A DNA stretch of 64,000 nt from Anastatus disparis (GCA_017163975.1 JAFFSR010000370.1:2530001-2594000); one strand, 5' to 3'. Positions 48,628 to 61,080 are shown, numbered from the stretch's first letter. Translations and numbers: made by a program. Notes: generated from the sequence alone by a model not told the origin.

Positions 48628-49008
48628 GAGGAGGTCACGTATCTCTGTCCTTTTCTAATCAAAGAAATGATTTTTTTACAAAAACTAATAACTTTAACAA
48701 AAAATGAAGAGAAAGCCGCATCTTGTATCAAAAAAAGCAATATTTTCTTTGATAAGAAAGAATTAATTTGATTGCTTCGTTCTCAAGAAAACCTTGAAAA
48801 ACCAAATTGTCCACCCTAACCTCTATGATTTAAGTTTTTCAAGGTTTTCTTGAAAACAAAGCAATCAAATTAATTCTTTCTTATCAAAGAAAATATTCCT
48901 TTTTTTATTACGAGATGCGGCTTTCTCTTCATTTTTTGCTAAAGTTATTAGTTTCTGTAAAAAACTCAATTCTTTGATTAGAAAAGGACAGAGATACGTG
49001 ACCTCCTC
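48628..49008. mobile_element. 381-bp fold-back MITE, TTAA duplication (family 2)
   Basis: Starts GAGGAGGTCACGTATCTC and ends with its complement; TTAA on both sides (48,624-48,627; 49,009-49,012). Arms pair almost perfectly, so it is younger than its relative at 13,041-13,418. Confidence 0.92.
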
Positions 49009-49581
49009 TTAATATTTATTTATACTTATATGCTGTCTTTCACATACACTATATACCGAACACAAGTAATATTATATGTGCGAATTCAGCAAGAAAAATT
49101 TAATGTTAATTTTTAACATATTTATTTTAAAATAATAAATCATTTTTAAACGTATTTTTCCATATAATATATATGGTGCACTTTATGTTATATGTACTCA
49201 TAGATACAAGCTTGATTAGATAATTTTGATTAATTTTGTTTGGTACCCAGTCTATTTTGCCTTTCAGATTCTGTCACAAAAATTATACAGTCGTCCCTGA
49301 CGGTTGCATGTAGCTTCTCCTTAGCATGCTGACATCGAAAGTCATTGACGGCTTCTTGTCTCTTCAAGAATAATAGCAGACTTGTCTTATCTGTGCATAA
49401 AATTTCATTTTAATATTTCATATTTTCATATACATGCACATACGCACATACGTGTATATGTAACTTCAGTCAAACGTGTTTTATTTTATTTTTTGTTTAT
49501 TGTATATACACACTTACGTTTGTGATCACATACTGTCGTCGTACTGTCTACATTTTCTTCTGTTCTTGAATTTATACATAT

Positions 49582-51321
49582 GGGTGATTCTATTCTAACG
49601 GGTAATCACATGCAATCATTTAATAAACTATCAATACAAGGTTCAAATATTATTAACCACAAATTTTTCATATACTTTCAGCTTGTAACTTTATGATCCG
49701 TTGACTTTTCAATCGCTAATTTCAATGTAGCTTTTGTAGGGACCCTTAGAAAGTATAAAAAGTAATCTCCCCTGTCTGGAATCATGTATAAAATTTTTTT
49801 TCAAACGTTGTAGGGATACAGGATGGATGAATTAATACTTCTGAAAGATCAAAAAATATTTTTTTCCATCCGTACATACATTTCAGCAGAATGGTTAAAA
49901 AAAAAATATTTTCTTTGACCCTCTGTTATTATAAAAAAAAAAGTATATTTTTTCATAGATAAAAAGCAATAATAATAAAAAATGTTATATTTGAATCTTA
50001 TGAAAATATAAGCTATTCCTATCACATGGAAATATTGTTATTATATTTTTATTTCGCTAAAAAATTGCTTTGTTGATCATAGAATACATTTTTGTTTACG
50101 TGTAAACATCATTTCTTTTATGAAAGCTAAGTTACCTTTTCTACGATAATTCCCCTGGCTCTAAACATTTAACTGTCACAGATGATATAAGCGCATATTC
50201 AAATACGTAATAGACGTTTAAGAAAGAAGTAATGTACAACCAAAAAAGTTTGTATAGCAGTGAATGTAAGAGACCGTTTACTTGGTGAAAATTTCATTCG
50301 AATTATCAGGTAATCTCCCCTGGCATATAATTCCCCTGCCTTTTTTGAGATGCACTCACAAAATTCTAATTAAATAATAAAGTCAACAATTTTATTCATG
50401 AATTTCATACCATGAAGTGTTGAATTATTTGTACACTTGAAATTTAATGCATATTATACTGCTTATAATTTTTATATATTCAAAATTGAATATATATTTG
50501 TGGAGAAGTTCCGAGTAAGCACATTCTCAAATCTTTTCGTAAACAATCACTGTAGTCATATTTACATACTACACTATATACTACGTATATACTACAAATA
50601 AATAAAGCGAAATCAAAGGTTACATCGTAGTATTCAGAAAATAAAAATATCAGTTTGTCATTAGCCTTCATGAAGAGTTTGTCGTTGATATCAAAGTAAG
50701 TATATAATTATTTGAATTTAAATGAAAAATCTGAATTGGAAAATCTATAAATTGATAATATATTATTTTAGATTGTATTGGTAATAAAATGGTTTCTACA
50801 CGTGGACGTGGCGAACTTCCTACTAATCCTTTATCATCAAGTACACTTAACTCCACTCCCAAACACAAAAATAATGTTATTATATATTTTGAAAAAGCAA
50901 ACTTTCTCAAGTATGGATATATTTGTTCTTTAACTTTCTTCTAATAATTTTTAAAACTACATATTTTTGCTGTAACTCTTCGTTTTTTATTTTTAAAAAT
51001 CCATCCATATATGTTAATAGCTAATTCTAAAGTATTTCAGATAGTTTAGAATCTTTGTTCGACATAAATATTATTAGAAAATAATATATCAAGTGATGGT
51101 AATAAAAAAAGTAATTCCCCTGGAATAAAAGTAATTCCTCTGTATCAGTATATTTTTATCTATCAGTTTTTCTGGGAATAACCTATGGACAGCTTAGCTA
51201 CTTTGGGATACTGTTCTATTAGATATAACCATAAAAAACCCTGAGTAAAATTTTTAAAATGAACATCTTTATTTTCTATTATTTCAAAATTTGAATTTGA
51301 CCCGTTCGAATAGAATCACCC
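49582..51321. mobile_element. 1.74-kb element with GGGTGATTCTATTC ends, ATAT duplication
   Basis: GGGTGATTCTATTCTAACGG at 49,582 is mirrored at 51,321 with one mismatch; ATAT flanks both (49,578-49,581; 51,322-51,325). The word 'aattcccctgg' and near variants recur at least five times inside (about 49,768, 50,147, 50,312, 50,331, 51,114). A possible intron (GTAAGT at 50,696 to TTTTAG at 50,771) lies in the middle on the + strand. No transposase is recognised, and the superfamily is unknown. Confidence 0.75.
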
Positions 51322-52659
51322 ATATACGTGTATTGAATCGTGCGTATACTAATATTCATATGTACGCATATAACTATACACATATGCATTCATTCGTTCC
51401 TTCGATTATAAATTTTATTTAGTCGTACTTGTCTATTTTATTAATTTTAAGTTATTTCCATGCTTTTAATTTTAATTTATTATAAACGTTTATGTTGAAT
51501 TTTTTTGTTTTAATTCATCGCTGTCTTTTTATTTGTAGAGTGCATAGCATGGCGTCATCTTTTCGGTAATTTTTGTTAAGCGCATATGTATACGTATATA
51601 TGTATTATCTTACATATATAGTCGCGCTATCATTTTGCTAGCTAGTCTTTACGTTTGTATAGGTATATACACGTATTCACTCGCATCGTGTTATAGACGC
51701 TGTCTTTCCGTCTTTCTCGCATGCGCGCGCACTTCTCCATTTAATAAGAGTCTTACTCTTATTGTCTTTTTTGTTCTTACTCGCAGCCGCCATTTTTGTG
51801 CGCGTCCCGGTCTTTCGGTTTCTTGGAATTGAAAATCACGCTATGCACACACCTATATGAACTTGCATAGAAACGCGTCCGTTTTTATGCATTTATTCTA
51901 TCAAATTTTAACATTTTTAAAATATTTTACTTATAAGAAAAACTTTTCACTATTGTTTCGAAACATTAAAAATTCATTATTCACTAATAAGTATTATTAT
52001 TTTTCTTTGTCAAATTGCCTGTCTTCTTGCAGTTTTTGTCTTTATACTAGTATCGCGCTTCAATCGATAAATCATTGTGTTTTGCTAATTTTGAATTTGC
52101 TGCGTGCCGGTCGTTACACAAAAAATTTCACTTGCGTAAACGATTATTAATACAAAAAAACACACTTTTTCTTGCCACTTCTGCAAATTAATCAGATTTT
52201 CTTATAATATCTGTCGTTATACAATCTTCCGTCTTTATGTATATAAATATATATTTTTGCGGCTTAGATTTATAAACTCTTTTGGATATATTCATTTTAC
52301 CACGAACCGGTCATTACTCGCCACTCAAAAATTTTTAAAATTCACTGCCGTCATTATTCGCAGGCACCAATAAACATATTCTCTTTTTTACCCTTCTTTG
52401 TACTGCGATCGCTTTCCTGTCGTTGTGCCTGCTCTCGTGCACTCATCTTATCCTATGTTGCGAAAGGCAGATAAAACTGTACTGCACTTCGGGCACACAC
52501 AAAAAGTTTTCAACAACACTCGGAAAAGTCACTACACGTTTTTAAAAGCTTTTGATTATTAATTATTCACGTGCAAATTAAGTGAGCTGGCGCCCATGAC
52601 CTTTTAAATATATTGCAATAAAATAAATGAGTACTCGAGTTTATTTTATATCCATCTAT

Positions 52660-53010
52660 ATTATCAAAGGTTTTCGCCGCTGCCGCTGACGTTGCCGCTG
52701 CCGCTATCAGTCTCTCAAAATCCTCCCTTAACTCCTCCTTTTTACTGATAAATTTAGATAATTTATGGTAAATATTACCTAATTTATCATAAATTTCAGC
52801 TAATTTATTGTGAATTTTAGCTAAAAATTTCATTTTTTAGCTAATTTTAGCTGATTTATTGAGAATTTTAGCTAAAAATTTAATTTTTCACTTAAAATCT
52901 GATAAATTAAGTCAACTTGATTTTAATTATTATAAGATTTTTTTTAGCTAATTTTAGCTGATTTAGAGAATTTTAGCTAAAAATTTAATTTTTTAGCGAA
53001 CAAGGAGAGT
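52660..53010. repeat. Degenerate 'ttttagctaa' tandem repeats beside a GCC-rich patch
   Basis: Short units of aatttagctaatttat type at 52,740-53,000; 'gccgctgccgct' at 52,675-52,705. The minus-strand 88-codon frame here (KLAEIYDKLGNIYHKLS) is a translation of the repeat. Confidence 0.55.
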
Positions 53011-53213
53011 ACTCGACCTTCGGGAAACGGATTTAATTAAAACTGCGGGATATAATTTTTCGACGAAAAAATAAGCCCGAGTTTTTTCTTTTCTTTGAAT
53101 GGGCCCCATGAACAAAGATAAACACATTTTTTCGAAAATATAATAAAAAGGAGCATCTATAAGATCTTGAATAACCAAACAACTAAGACTCCTACAAAAA
53201 CATGAGTAGTATA

Positions 53214-53318
53214 GGTACCACTATGGAGCGTCACAACGAACCCCCACTCCTGACCCTCCCCAGAGGTGAATGACCTCCAAGCGACATCAGGAGTGGGATG
53301 ACCCACTATGACACCGTA

Positions 53319-53362
<44 letters not shown>

Positions 53363-53418
53363 ATGATGTCATGTGCGGAAGGGTCGGAGGAGTTTGTTAT
53401 GACACTCCATAGTGGTAC
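53214..53418. mobile_element. ~205-bp MITE-like inverted-repeat unit with TA core
   Basis: 'ggtaccactatggag' with 'gtcacaacgaac' at 53,214-53,241 is mirrored at 53,391-53,418. The centre holds a (TA)n tract (53,325-53,358). A (CA)n tract follows (53,432-53,495). Target duplication not clear. Confidence 0.6.
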
Positions 53419-53427
53419 CCAGATTTT

Positions 53428-53498
<71 letters not shown>

Positions 53499-53499
53499 T

Positions 53500-54032
53500 T
53501 TAAAATTTATAAATTAAAAAAAAAGGTACTTACCATTTTTTTATCTTTATATTTTTTTATCAGCATCGACAGTTTTTTTTTTGAACACCTTGCACTTCCA
53601 TGTGTTTTCAAAACACAATTTTTGCACTTTATTAGTTTTTAAAACACAGTTTTTCACTTTTTTAAAGCACCTTATTTTTTATTTTTTAACCACTGTTTTT
53701 TTGAGTTTTGTTTTTTATTTTTAATTACTTTACACAAAATTTATTATTCGAACCGTCGACAGCAAAACATCCTCGCCCAGTGTGTTGCTATCAAGAATAT
53801 TTTTTGATACACTGGGTCTGAGGTTACGTCGGTGTTCAGCGCGACGTTAATGGTCGTGGAAGTCATCTCAGTGAGCTTGGCTCACGGCTTCGCCACCGAC
53901 CAAAATCGTCCAACACCACCGGGTGTTCATAGGAATAAGAACGCCAGTGGTCCTCCCATAATAGGAGGCTTATCTTTTATCCGCATGTGGATAAAAGATA
54001 AGTCTGCATTTTGGTATCATCTCCAAGGATAG
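53500..54032. other. Intergenic segment with a 14-bp-stem hairpin
   Basis: CTTATCTTTTATCC, 6-nt loop, then its perfect complement at 53,969-54,002. A longer imperfect stem (cccagtgt ... acactggg) lies at about 53,777-53,818. A 66-codon + frame (53,832-54,032) is unsupported. Confidence 0.45.
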
Positions 54033-54040
54033 GTATATGT

Positions 54041-55865
54041 ACCAAAAATTACCTTGATATCTTTATTAGATCAATAGATAATCGATCATGTGTCGATTCT
54101 TGATCTATTGATCCTAGAAAGCTGATTTTTTTGAACATATAATAATCTAAACATAAGAAATCAAATGGCATCATAAGAAATCATTTATATTATTAATTGA
54201 TCGATTTTAAAAATTGTAATTACGGTATAAGTCATCATACATGCTGCTGAAAGCACACGAACATCCTTATCTTATCTGATGATTCATACACAAATAACAA
54301 ATTTTAAAATTCACGAATTTCGGAAAAATAAAAAATTTTACGATGCTATTCGATTTTTTGCTATTCAAATAACATATGTACCAAAAATCACCTTGATATT
54401 TTTATTAGATCAATAGATAATCGATCATGTATCGATTCTTGATCTATTGATCCTAGAAAGCTGATTTTATGAACATATACTAATCTGAACATAATAAATC
54501 AAATGGCATCATAAGAAATCATTTATATTAAAAATTGATCGATTTTAAAAATTGTAATTACGGTATTAGTCATCATACACAGTACTAAAAGCATACGAAC
54601 ATCCTTATCTTATCTGATGATTCATACACAAATCACAAGTTTTAAAATTCACGAATTTTGGAAAATTAAAAAATTCTATGACGCCATTCGATTTTTTGCT
54701 GTTCAAATAACATATGTACCAAAAATCACCTTGATATCTTTATTAGATCAATAGATAATCGATCATGTATCGATTCTTGATCTATTGATCCTAGAAAGCT
54801 GATTTTTTGAACATATACTAATCTGAACATAATAAATCAAATGGCATCATAAGAAATCATTTATATTAAAAATTGATCGATTTTAAAAATTGTAATTACG
54901 GTATTAGTCATCATACATAGTATTGAAAGCATACGAACATCCTTATCTTATCTGATGATTCATACACAAATCACAAGTTTTAAAATTCACGAATTTTGGA
55001 AAATTAAAAAATTCTATGACGCCATTCGATTTTTTGCTGTTCAAATAACATATGTACCAAAAATCACCTTGATATCTTTATTGGATCAATAGATAATCGA
55101 TCATGTATCGATTCTTGATCTATTGATCCTAGAAAGCTGATTTTTTGAACATATACTAATCTGAACATAATAAATCAAATGGCATCATAAGAAATCATTT
55201 ATATTAGAAATTGATCGATTTTAAAAATTGTAATTACGGTATTAATCATCATACATAGTATTAAAAGCATACGAACATCCTTATCTTATCTGATGATTCA
55301 TACACAAATTACAAATTTTAAAATTCACGAATTTTGGAAAATTAAAAAATTCTATGACGCCATTCGATTTTTTGCTGTTCAAATAACATATGTACCAAAA
55401 ATCACCTTGATATCTTTATTAGATCAATAGATAATCGATCATGTATCGATTCTTGATCTATTGATCCTAGAAAGCTGATTTTTTGAACTTATACTAATCT
55501 GAACATAATAAATCAAATGGCATCATAAGAAATCATTTATATTAAAAATTGATCGATTTTAAAAATTGTAATTACGGTATTAATCATCATACATAGTATT
55601 AAAAGCATACGAACATCCTTATCTTATCTGATGATTCATACACAAATTATAAATTTTAAAATTCACGAATTTTGGAAAAATAAAAAATTTTATGACGCTA
55701 TTCGATTTTTGGCTATTCAAATAATATATGTACCAAAAACCATCTTGATATCTTTATTAGGTCAATAGATAATTGATCATGTATCGATTCTTGATCTATT
55801 GATCCTAGAAAGCTGATTTTTAGAATTTATACTAATTTTAATATAAGAAATGCAATTGCATCATA
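54041..55865. repeat. ~338-bp satellite, five full units and a partial sixth
   Basis: The landmark 'accaaaaat' starts units at 54,041, 54,380, 54,718, 55,056, 55,394 and 55,732, so the period is 338-339 bp. The middle units are nearly identical and the outer ones drift. Each unit has a dyad, gatcaatagataatcgat...atcgattcttgatctattgatc. Related diverged units lie in the giant element (10.8-12.0 kb and 28.75-29.0 kb). Confidence 0.95.
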
Positions 55866-55965
55866 AAAATTGTAATTACAGGTTTGTTGTATTACCTGTA
55901 TCATTTACTCTTGAAGATTTTATTTTTTATTTCAATACTGTTTGATAAGAAAATGATTTAAAAGA

Positions 55966-56290
55966 AAGTATCACGTGTAGCTTGCAATTTTCAGAATGCT
56001 TACTACTGCTATTTTATTGGTTCTTGGTATAAGACATGTTCATCATCACACGTGTGCCTATAATTTTTAGAATGCTTACTATTGCTATTTTATAGTTTCT
56101 TAGTATAACCCGTGTTCGCATATCATCATCATCACACGTGTGCTTGCAATTTTCAGAATACTTACTATTGCTATTTTATTGTTTCTTGTTATAACACGTG
56201 TTCATCACATATCATCATCACACGTGTGCTTGTAAGTTTTAGAATGCTCACTATTGGTATCTTATTGTTTCTTGGTATATAAAATTGTAT
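55966..56290. repeat. ~80-bp tandem repeat with CACACGTGTG palindrome, four units
   Basis: Each unit reads cttgcaattttcagaatgct ... tgctattttattgtttcttgg ... cacacgtgtg, with ATC-rich length changes. It lies directly upstream of the Polinton-like gene block, where a terminal repeat or promoter would be expected. Confidence 0.8.
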
Positions 56291-56478
56291 TATCTCTTTA
56301 TTTGCGCCACAGCTGCTTCTCATTTCTTTTATTCTGACAGCTATAAAATGCGCTCGGAACAGTACTTGCTCCATAGTTGTACTTGAAGGCTTGATAGATA
56401 ATCATCGAAAACGTATCTAGATTTCACGCTTTTAGTGTGCTCAATTGTGTGCTACGTTTTGCTATTGCACACGAACCG

Positions 56479-57087
56479 ATGATAGGCACATTTTGTCAAA
56501 ATATACAGCGTGGCAATTTAAGAAATTTACCGACAGAAGCGTTATTAAGTAGATTACGTTTTATTTTATTACATTATACCGTACGAACAATAAATTATTT
56601 ACAACGACGAAGATTATTTTCCAATAGATTTATACTTGATATGGTTGACAGTGTCATACGACAAAGAAATCTTTCAGATCCAGATTCGAATGAGGTACTG
56701 CGACGAAATGGTAATTAATTAATTCAAATGCTTTAATCTATATCTACACATAATTAATACATTAATTATTTTAGCACTACGACGGATGACAGACGATATT
56801 GAAGGTGACGAGGTTATCGCTGGTTGTGAATACGTGTTTGGTGAGTGAGAGAGATTTTTAAAAGCTAGAAGTTTTTTACAGAAGAATATTTTTTAACTTT
56901 TCATAATTTATTTTTCTTGTATTTCTAGAACCTACAAGTGCAAGTGTTGTGGAAGTAGAAGATGATGATAACCCCGTCATTCCTGAAGATAAGATAACTC
57001 CACTTAAAAAGTTTATCATCATCATCATCATCATCATCATCATCGTCATCATCTTCATCTTCATCGTCATCGTCATCATCATCTACT
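56479..57087 (+). pseudogene. Three-exon small gene at the start of the Polinton-like block
   Basis: Exon 1 56,479-56,710 (ATG, MIGTFCQNIQRGNLRNLP), intron 56,711-56,774 (GTAATT...TTTTAG), exon 2 56,775-56,840 (LRRMTDDIEGDEV), intron 56,841-56,928 (GTGAGT...TTCTAG), exon 3 from 56,929 (SASVVEVEDDDNPVIP). Phase is conserved at both junctions (each intron interrupts after codon base 1), which supports the model. Exon 3 then meets an ATC/TCA repeat. The present frame gives poly-Ile and a stop, while the adjacent frame gives poly-Ser to a TAG at 57,123, so a 1-bp slip in the A-run before the repeat is likely. Basic helical N-terminus, acidic C-terminus. No family recognised. Confidence 0.6.
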
Positions 57088-57225
57088 GATAACTCTTTAT
57101 CGTCTTCCAATGATGTTAAAATGTAGCGTATATATAATCGATATATATTATTACTTCTATGTTTTTAGTAATACATATAGATATATATTAAGATTAAAAG
57201 AAAAAATATAGTTGATCTGTTACAG

Positions 57226-60200
57226 AGTGGTGAAGATGTGGAGCGAGAAGTGGAGGAGCCACAAGAAAGACCAATATTCTTAACTGAAAACCAAACTTCC
57301 CGATTTTACCAAAGGTTTAATGCAGAAGGTGTAGAGATTTCGGGAAGAATATCATCACCACCAGCAGGAGCAAACATTTTTGAGTGGTTAAATGGATCTT
57401 TAGATGATCTGCGTAATCAATTAGTGAATGGGCATAGTCCTTCCGATTTTATAGGTGTAACGATACTATCTGATCATTTTGTTCATGGACCATTATGGCT
57501 ATCTTTCAGACTTATTAGAAATTTCACCACTCAAGATTTGTCGGAAATGATATTTAGTGTTGCACAGAGTTCTCAAGACTTTGACATAGATGAAAACTTT
57601 GTGATCAAGTGTGTTATAGTGCTGGACATGAGGGAAGACGGACGTGTTCGATTAAGTGATAATCATGTGTACAAAAAATCCATTTTAACTATACGCAACG
57701 ACGATAATCTTTGCTTTCCGGGATCATTAGTTACGGCACTCGCCTATGCTGTAAGAGGACAAATTCGCTCTGGTACACTACACGATTACTGGAATAGTAT
57801 TAGACAGCACAATAGTAGGGAGCAAAAAAGAGCAGCTCTTGATCTCATTGATCAAGCACAGGTTACTATACCATCAACAGGGTGTGGTTTACAAGAAATT
57901 CATCAGTTTCTAATTTTTCTGGCTACAAAAAGCACAGCTATTGTGGTTTACTCTTTCCGGAATTTTGGGTGTGGGGATACCTCTTTATGATGGTACAAAA
58001 GTTGTAATTGATACATACCAAAACATATCTTATACACTACGTATAATGTATTATGAAAATTAAGGACATTATCAACCTATTCTAAACTTGACTGGTGCAG
58101 CCGGTAGTAGAGAGTATTGCATACCATGTAATAAAAGTTATAAGTTCGCTATGGATCATAGGTGTTCTAATAGATGTTTTAAATGCATGCAATCACCAGT
58201 TTGTGACAACAGTGCGGATATAAAAAAAGTGCTTAAATTGCTTCAGAGAGTTTTTTGGTAATACATATTTCAAGAACCATTCGAAATCAGGATCGTTTAA
58301 AAGAAACGTAAGTGTTTGTAAGGCGGTAAAATTTGTCAAATTTGTTGTAAAACTATCCGTGTAAAAAACCGCGGTGAAAAACATGAATGCGGAGTTATAT
58401 TTTGTGACATTTGTAACAAACGGCTACCGATCAACCACTTTTGCTATATTGAGCCCATAGAGCAAAGTAAGGAAAGATCTAAAATATTATATTTATTTTA
58501 TGATTTTGAAACACAACAAGTTTGTAGTTTTTGTCTAGAGGATACTAATATATCAAATATGTGTGAAAAGTGTGGTATTCGTGAATTTGTATTTCAAAAA
58601 GATCCAGTAAAACAATTTGTCGGGTTAGCTCTATCACGACGTGAAAAGTTTAAAAAAGTTATTTGTATAGCACACAATTCGCAAGGGTTTCATTGTCAAT
58701 TTGTATTCAAGTATATCGTAGAAAACCATTGTTTACGGGAGAAATCAATGGTGATTTTAAACGGTTCCAAAATAATTCTGATGCAAATTTCAAGTGTTAA
58801 ATTTATTGATAGTCTAAATTATTTTCATATGCCACTATATGATTTACCAAAAACTTACGGGTTGTCAGATATAGAAAAAGGAACTTTTCCACATTTATTT
58901 AACACAGAAGAAAACCAATTATATATCGGTCCTTTACCGAGCCTAGATATGTACGGTGTCGATGGTATGAACAGTAAAAAAAGAGAAAAATTCATAGAAT
59001 GGTATATTCGACAGACAGATACAGGATGCATATTTAATTTCCAAGAAGAAATCGTAAAATATTGTAAACAAGATGTTAAAATACTGAGAGAGGCCTGCTT
59101 AGAATTTCGAAAAAATTTCATGAAGTTTAATGTAGACTCATTCGAAGAGTGCACAACCATAGCTTCATCGTGTATGCGTGTTTACAGGAAAAAGTTTAAA
59201 AAAAAAAAATCAAATAGGTGTTATGCCTGTGAGAGGGTACAGAATGGCTGATAATCAATCCATTAAAGCTATACAATGGCTTTATTGGATGGAACAAAAG
59301 GTTCTACAGCGTGGAATCGAGCATGCAGGGCATGGACGCGAGAGGAGACTTATTGAAGGTATTCTTGTTGATGGATACGCTTTACCACGGACAGATGAGG
59401 ATAATAATGGTACAGTTCTTCAATTTCACTAGTGGTACTGGCATGGATGTTCACGATGTTACAGAATAAATAGAAATGAAATATTATCATCAGGCGAACT
59501 GTTTGACGACAGATATGAAAGAACATGTGCTATATCCTTAAAAATTAAAACATGCAATTATACACTCATTGAAATATGGGGTTGCGAATTTGAGCGGGAA
59601 ATTTCACGTAACCAGGAATTGAGAGAATATATAGATGCGAATATCGATATCGTTTATCGTAAACCGCTGGACCCCCGTGATGCATTTTTCGGTGGTAGAA
59701 CTGGTAACACAATAAAATTAAACGAGTGTGAGGGTGATGAAAAAATTAAATACGTTGATGTATGTTCATTATATCCATACATTTGTAAACGAGGTAAATA
59801 TCCTGTGGGTCATCCAACGTTATATGTAGGTAATGAAACTCAAACTCTCATAGGGGGTAACAACGACATCAGTAACGTTGAAGGTCTTATCATGTGTGAT
59901 GTACTCCCGCCCAGAAATTTGTATTACCCTGTTTTACCAGTTAAAATGCATGGGAAATTAATTTTTCCTCTTTGCCGTACGTGCTGTTAACAAATGATTC
60001 AAATGGATTGTATGCACGATAATACGATAGATTGGGTATTACACGGAACATGGGTGTCGGAAGAGCTTAAAAAAGCTGTAGAAATAGAATAAGTGATTCA
60101 AAATGTTTACGAAATATGGCAATATGAGATGGTCCTGAAGTGGTTGTAAACAGTATCATCCCAGTCAACGATCATGTATTGTACGTGAACTGGCAGTATC

Positions 60201-60770
60201 AGGATGAAGCTCTCTTACAGTCACGCACGAGTGATAAGTGTTACGACGATAAGTGTTGTAATTGTAGCTTTCACAACAGCACAAGCCCAGCTTAAACTTT
60301 TTGATTATCTAAACAAACTAGGATCGCGCGTACTGTACTACGACACAGACTCCGTTTTCTATGTCAGTAAGAACGACGAACACGATTTGCCGATCGGTAC
60401 ACTGCTTGGTGAACTTACTGATGAATTGGCGGAGAAAGGTGTTGGTATATACATATCATCTTTTGCCTCTGGTGGGCCGAAATTTTACGCGTACAAGTGT
60501 TAACTTCCAGATGCTTCTAAACAAACAGTATGTAAAATTAAAGGTATAAGACTAAATCATTCAAATAGTCAAAAAATCAATTATAGAAGTATACGCGAGT
60601 TAATATCGGGTAACACGGACGAAATTATTATATCTTCACCGGCAATAAGAAGGACAGATTTTCACGAAGTATTATCACTTACAGAGACGAAAACTTGTAA
60701 AACCGTATATGGTAAAAGAAGATTTGTCGACTTGAAAAAAAGCTACCCGTACGGATACAGACACAGTTAA
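57226..60770 (+). pseudogene. Polinton/adintovirus-type protein-primed DNA polymerase B, decayed
   Basis: Starts after an acceptor (TTACAG, 57,220-57,225). A 250-codon N-terminal part follows (SDFIGVTIL, IRNDDNLCFPGSLV, TGCGLQEIHQF), as in Polinton polymerases. Then, across frameshifts, come a Cys-rich finger (GAAGSREYCIPCNKSYKF, about 58,100) and an exonuclease: ExoI FYDFETQQ (58,505), ExoII AHNSQGFHCQF with His at the usual Asp, ExoIII YCKQDVKILREA (59,070). The palm follows: motif A YVDVCSLYPYI (59,755), GSRVLYYDTDSVFYV motif C (60,340), FASGGPKFYAYKC (60,480), end near GYRHS then TAA 60,768. At least five breaks (for example near 57,980, 58,060, 58,260, 59,200, 59,430, 60,000-60,200), and the region around motif B is damaged. 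It would have replicated the element from a terminal protein. Confidence 0.92.
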
Positions 60771-60779
60771 CGACTGAAC

Positions 60780-61080
60780 TCTACATCGTCTGAGCGGGTA
60801 TACAATGATAAGAACGCACGCGCAAAACAATTTCCAATCCAAAACGCTCGTGAGACCGTAAGTGGTAGGGGGGGAGAGGTAATATTGCAGTGGTGGAGAG
60901 ACGAGCTCGTCTCTAACGCGCTCGCGGTTGTGGGAGCCAATCGCGCATGCACTAAAAAGCTAGCTGTTCTGTAGCGCTCGCAAACGGCGTGTGTTAATAT
61001 TACTACAGTGGGAGGACGAGCTCTTCTTCAACGCTCTCGCGGATCCGCGAGCGGCCGCGCGGGGGCCCTACCGCGATGAC
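60780..61080 (+). repeat. GC-rich spacer with ~110-bp imperfect direct repeat
   Basis: 'taatatt-c-acagtgg' followed by 'gacgagctc-tct' and 'aacgc-ctcgcgg' occurs at about 60,880-60,935 and 60,993-61,045. CTCGCGGATCCGCGAG (61,037-61,052) is a perfect 16-bp palindrome. It is the GC-richest stretch of the gene block. Confidence 0.65.

Larger units (their letters stand above)
43684..52608 (-). mobile_element. Decayed Ty1/copia element, minus strand, with nested insertions
   Basis: A ~50-bp segment 'gcaataaataaatgagtactcga' type (with variants) occurs at 43,681-43,730 and 52,602-52,651, as LTR ends would. Next to the upstream one (in element sense) lies 'ggtcatgggcgccag', a copia-like primer-binding site. 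Between them, in element order: gag remnants (about 48.1-47.0 kb), pre-integrase zinc motif (about 45.9 kb), reverse transcriptase and RNase H (45.3-44.2 kb). Insertions: a TTAA MITE and a 1.74-kb TIR element. Frames are shattered. Confidence 0.68.

Noticed and set aside
56876..57110. Met/Asp-repeat frames on the minus strand
   Set aside because: Antisense readings of the ATC/TCA repeat in exon 3 of the spliced gene.
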